The notes below the pieces were generated by a model, which saw nothing but the letters and a program-made list of their open reading frames with translations, was not told where the DNA came from and searched no databases. Both the position numbers and the translations under genes were made by a program. This document shows positions 61,734 through 64,000 of a stretch of 64,000 nucleotides of DNA, piece after piece (position 1 is the stretch's first letter; the number at the start of each line of letters is the position of its first letter). Source of the DNA: Stenomitos frigidus ULC18 (GTDB lineage: Bacteria > Cyanobacteriota > Cyanobacteriia > Leptolyngbyales > Leptolyngbyaceae); NCBI RefSeq assembly GCF_003003795.1, contig NZ_PVWK01000123.1, forward strand, positions 37,638 through 101,637, read 5' to 3'.

Positions 61734-63614
61734 TTACGGCTTGAGCTTGAACTCATCAAATTTAATCACCGCAGATTTTGGTTCACGTATATCAAAACGA
61801 TAGCTACTGATCGATCCTGTGCCTGTATCGAAGATGCTGAAGGCCGTGATATCGTTGCTGGCGATGTAGGGCATGGGCTGCTTTTTGGCATCCAGGAGTG
61901 GGGCGATCGTGGGTACGATCGGCTTTAACCCATTCGGATTACCAGTTGCAGCGTACTCTTCCTTATAGCCAGTTGGCACGTTACGCTTTCGATCGCCGAC
62001 AAAAGCACCGTAGGAGTTGCCTACATTAGAGGTTTCTAAAAAGTGCATGCCACTGGGACTCATAAAGCGATTCCATAGGTGCGAATGCCCGTAAAGCACG
62101 AGTTGCACATTCGCTTTTTCGAGTAGTGGCACGACATCGCGAATGATGTAATCGTCCTGCTTGGGATATTCATAATGAATGCCTTTAATGACGGTCTCTT
62201 TGAGGGGTTTAGATGGGTCTATTGGCGCTGGTGGTTGATTGCCTAAAGAAGCAAATCTCCTTGAAGCATCTGGTTTAACCGCTACTTCTTCTGTAGCCAT
62301 TATTTGCACTGGATCAGTGTAGGCAGGAACGATGTTCTCACCTAAAGAATGCGGTGGATGATGGAACATGACCAGCTTATACTTGGCTTGTTTGAACGTT
62401 GGGCTATTGAGTTCTTGTTCTAGCCAGTTGTGTTGAGGGCTGCCTTTAGCGATCGGTTCAAAAAGGTGCTGCCCCCAGCCCCAGTTTTCTCTAGCGTGGG
62501 TATCTTTAATGTCCTGATCCCGTTCCTGATATTTCCCTTTTGCATCGGCTGCAAGGCTGGGTGTACGCCAGACATTGGTAATGTATAAAACCACCAAGCG
62601 CATATCACCAAAGGTCTCTGCGTAATAGCGCTTGCCACCCTGGGGGCTTTGGGGCAACGTGAAAATCTCTTCGTAGGTGTCTGTATTAAACGAATGATCT
62701 TTGACCCATTCCTTGCGCTTGGCTACCAACTCCTTGTCAGTTGCTATCGGGTCGGCAGAACGAGATGCGTTCAGAACGGCATCGTAGAAGGAACCCTCGC
62801 CAACGTTATGCGGTACCGTATTGTAGAACTGCTCGTTGAGAGACTCTTTAGTGGAGAAGCGTCCCATGACTTCGTGGTTACCGATCGCCGTATACATGGG
62901 TGCGTTTTGAATAATGGCTCCACCCTTGTAGCGAGTTTTGATGCCGTTTTTCTCTAGTTCATAACAAGCACGACCTTGCAGGGCTGGAAAGAGAGAGCCA
63001 CCGCATTCGTCATCAAACCATTCGGAGGCGCGATCGGCAACATTGACCAGATCACCCGCAAACAGGACGAGATCGACCTGCCCGATCGTCTCCACCACTT
63101 TTTGCAAATTCGCTGCCACCAGCGGCTTGATTTGATGATCGGAGGTCAGCAAGATCTTGAGTGGTTTTCCGGGTGATGGTTTCGCCGCTAACGTATACGT
63201 TTCGCTGCTTACTGCCATACCATCTTCACGCACACTCGTCACTTGGTATGGTGCAGGCTGATCGGGCTTCAAACCCGTTACTTCGGCTTCGTGCCGCCAG
63301 ATGGGACGAACCGTTAAACCAGAGTACTTTTTAGCCAATTTGGACGCGGCATCTTCGCGAGTGCGGCTGAGCTGCGTGGTATGGGCGATCGCCTTTCGAG
63401 ACAACTCTGCACCATAGGTAACGGTGTGCCTGCTGCCTGCAAAATCGGTGAACCAGACGACGCGCACCGACGACTCGGTGGGCAATTGCAGAAATGGCTC
63501 GGTCAAGAGGGTTGGTTTTGTAGACATGGCAGGGGTTGGAAGCAGAGTCAGGAGGCTGAGCAAGGCTGACAGTGCAGCTATGAGCAGCATACGACTAGGG
63601 AGGCGTTTCAGCAT
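61734..63614 (-). CDS. Secreted metallophosphoesterase with N-terminal purple-acid-phosphatase-like domain
   Basis: A 626-residue exported protein. A signal peptide (MLLIAALSALLSLLTLLPTP, then AMS) precedes a fibronectin-like domain (about 35-145; F-L-Q-L-P-T-E-S-S-V-R-V-V-W-F) and a calcineurin-like phosphoesterase. Metal ligands are seen in L-T-S-D-H-Q (replacing the usual D-x-H), F-A-G-D-L-V-N, A-I-G-N-H-E-V, M-F-H-H-P-P-H and L-Y-G-H-S-H. It probably hydrolyses phosphate esters or nucleotides in the periplasm, perhaps for phosphate supply; no Pho box was identified. The first motif S-D-H-Q is a slight variant worth noting. Confidence 0.88.
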   Translation of the reverse strand: MLKRLPSRMLLIAALSALLSLLTLLPTPAMSTKPTLLTEPFLQLPTESSVRVVWFTDFAGSRHTVTYGAELSRKAIAHTTQLSRTREDAASKLAKKYSGLTVRPIWRHEAEVTGLKPDQPAPYQVTSVREDGMAVSSETYTLAAKPSPGKPLKILLTSDHQIKPLVAANLQKVVETIGQVDLVLFAGDLVNVADRASEWFDDECGGSLFPALQGRACYELEKNGIKTRYKGGAIIQNAPMYTAIGNHEVMGRFSTKESLNEQFYNTVPHNVGEGSFYDAVLNASRSADPIATDKELVAKRKEWVKDHSFNTDTYEEIFTLPQSPQGGKRYYAETFGDMRLVVLYITNVWRTPSLAADAKGKYQERDQDIKDTHARENWGWGQHLFEPIAKGSPQHNWLEQELNSPTFKQAKYKLVMFHHPPHSLGENIVPAYTDPVQIMATEEVAVKPDASRRFASLGNQPPAPIDPSKPLKETVIKGIHYEYPKQDDYIIRDVVPLLEKANVQLVLYGHSHLWNRFMSPSGMHFLETSNVGNSYGAFVGDRKRNVPTGYKEEYAATGNPNGLKPIVPTIAPLLDAKKQPMPYIASNDITAFSIFDTGTGSISSYRFDIREPKSAVIKFDEFKLKP

Positions 63615-63725
63615 GGCTATCTGGACGACATCAAGGGATCAATCAGTTCATGTTCAGACCTCGAAGGTTTTGAACTCGACTTTAGCCATTTGGGCGGAGC
63701 AATAGGCTCCACAAAATGTGAAGAA

Positions 63726-63767
63726 AATGGAGTCAAGCCAGCACCGAACAATAGGCTTGGCTCCATT
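63726..63767. repeat. Inverted repeat before the IS fragment
   Basis: AATGGAGTCAAGCC (63726-63739) and GGCTTGGCTCCATT (63754-63767) pair with one mismatch. It lies between the metallophosphoesterase start and the transposase fragment and might derive from an IS end or a terminator. Confidence 0.55.
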
Positions 63768-63786
63768 GTGATTGTTCATTAAACTG

Positions 63787-64000
63787 ATGCTGAGTCTATC
63801 AAAAGAGAGGGCCGAAGTGCTTGCTCCGTTTCCAGTCTTCTTTGTGCCGCAGCGGCGTTGGCAGAAGGGGGCAGTGATGTTGGTGGGAGCCATCCTGTGT
63901 CCAGGCCAGCGCACGGTGAGTCGGGTGTTGCGGGTGCTGGGGTGAGGGCAAGACCGACACTATGGCAACTATACCGGAGGTTGAGTCGCGTGGGGTGGAG
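63787..64000 (+). pseudogene. Decayed transposase fragment (IS701/IS4-like), cut by the window edge
   Basis: From ATG 63787 the frame reads MLSLSKERAEVLAPFPVFFV and then P-Q-R-R-W-Q-K-G-A-V-M-L-V-G-A-I-L-C-P-G-Q-R-T-V-S-R-V-L-R-V-L-G. The V-G-A-I-L-x-P-G-x-R-T-V block is typical of the N-terminal part of IS701-type DDE transposases. A stop follows (63943), and the continuation Y-R-R-L-S-R-V-G-W lies in another frame, so at least one frameshift is present. The element continues beyond the window. Confidence 0.7.

Overview
The window is chromosomal DNA from a filamentous cyanobacterium. The signs are the many HIP1-type GCGATCGC sites, hetR with an upstream RGSGR-peptide gene (patX), an NTRC-type thioredoxin reductase fused to thioredoxin, a solanesyl diphosphate synthase, an lptA-lptB-lptF block, and many cyanobacterial families of unknown function (DUF309, DUF928, DUF2330). 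No rRNA, tRNA, CRISPR array or prophage was seen. The genus cannot be fixed from the sequence; a Leptolyngbya/Oscillatoria-like filament fits.

Layout. 1-2.7 kb: two family-2 glycosyltransferases, a broken 5' piece of mnmG and a class I glutamine amidotransferase. 3.8-7.6 kb: a MOSC protein and a TIR-TM-WD40 protein with 14 WD40 repeats. 7.7-12 kb: small conserved proteins, a DUF2330 protein beside an RnfD-like membrane protein that carries an in-frame tract of repeat DNA, and an AI-2E-family permease. 12-18.5 kb: an AraC regulator divergent from an azoreductase, then an accessory run (DUF1772, ArsR, two AHSA1/SRPBCC proteins, two VOC proteins, DUF1579, cupin); five of these genes lie between inverted copies of a roughly 110-125 bp MITE-like element. 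18.8-21.8 kb: a cbiMNQO cobalt ECF transporter behind a cobalamin riboswitch whose variable part contains heptamer repeats. 22.3-23.6 kb: an aroF-type DAHP synthase preceded by two tandem attenuators, each with a short leader peptide packed with Phe/Tyr/Trp codons; this is the most striking element of the window. 23.7-33.9 kb: a GvpV-like coiled-coil protein, a trypsin-like protease fused to a LuxR-type HTH, a dihydrouridine synthase, the lpt block, DUF309, DUF928, and a CHASE2 histidine kinase with a response regulator. 34.2-42.8 kb: a type IV pilin divergent from a 1183-residue MTase-TPR-OGT-MTase protein, NTRC, a REC-GAF regulator and a double LprI-like protein. 43-50.8 kb: nitrilase, CPA2 antiporter, AMIN/amidase_3 cell-wall amidase, murI and sds. 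50.8-54.4 kb: the transglutaminase / alpha-E / circularly permuted ATP-grasp set. 54.7-57.6 kb: patX, hetR and a dipeptide epimerase. 57.8-64 kb: an S41 protease, a secreted protein, a frameshifted small gene, a membrane protein, a metallophosphoesterase and a decayed IS fragment at the right edge.

Three families of short repeats run through the window: 7-bp tandem units of TTTTGAG type, 7-bp units of GCTGACC type, and perfect or near-perfect palindromes of the TAGGGGCG...CGCCCCTA type. They sit mostly between genes but also enter a coding sequence and a riboswitch.

Working together: cobalt uptake is controlled by cobalamin; aromatic synthesis appears to be controlled by translation of aromatic codons; HetR and the PatX RGSGR peptide form an activator/inhibitor pair; the Lpt block, amidase, murI and dipeptide epimerase serve the envelope.
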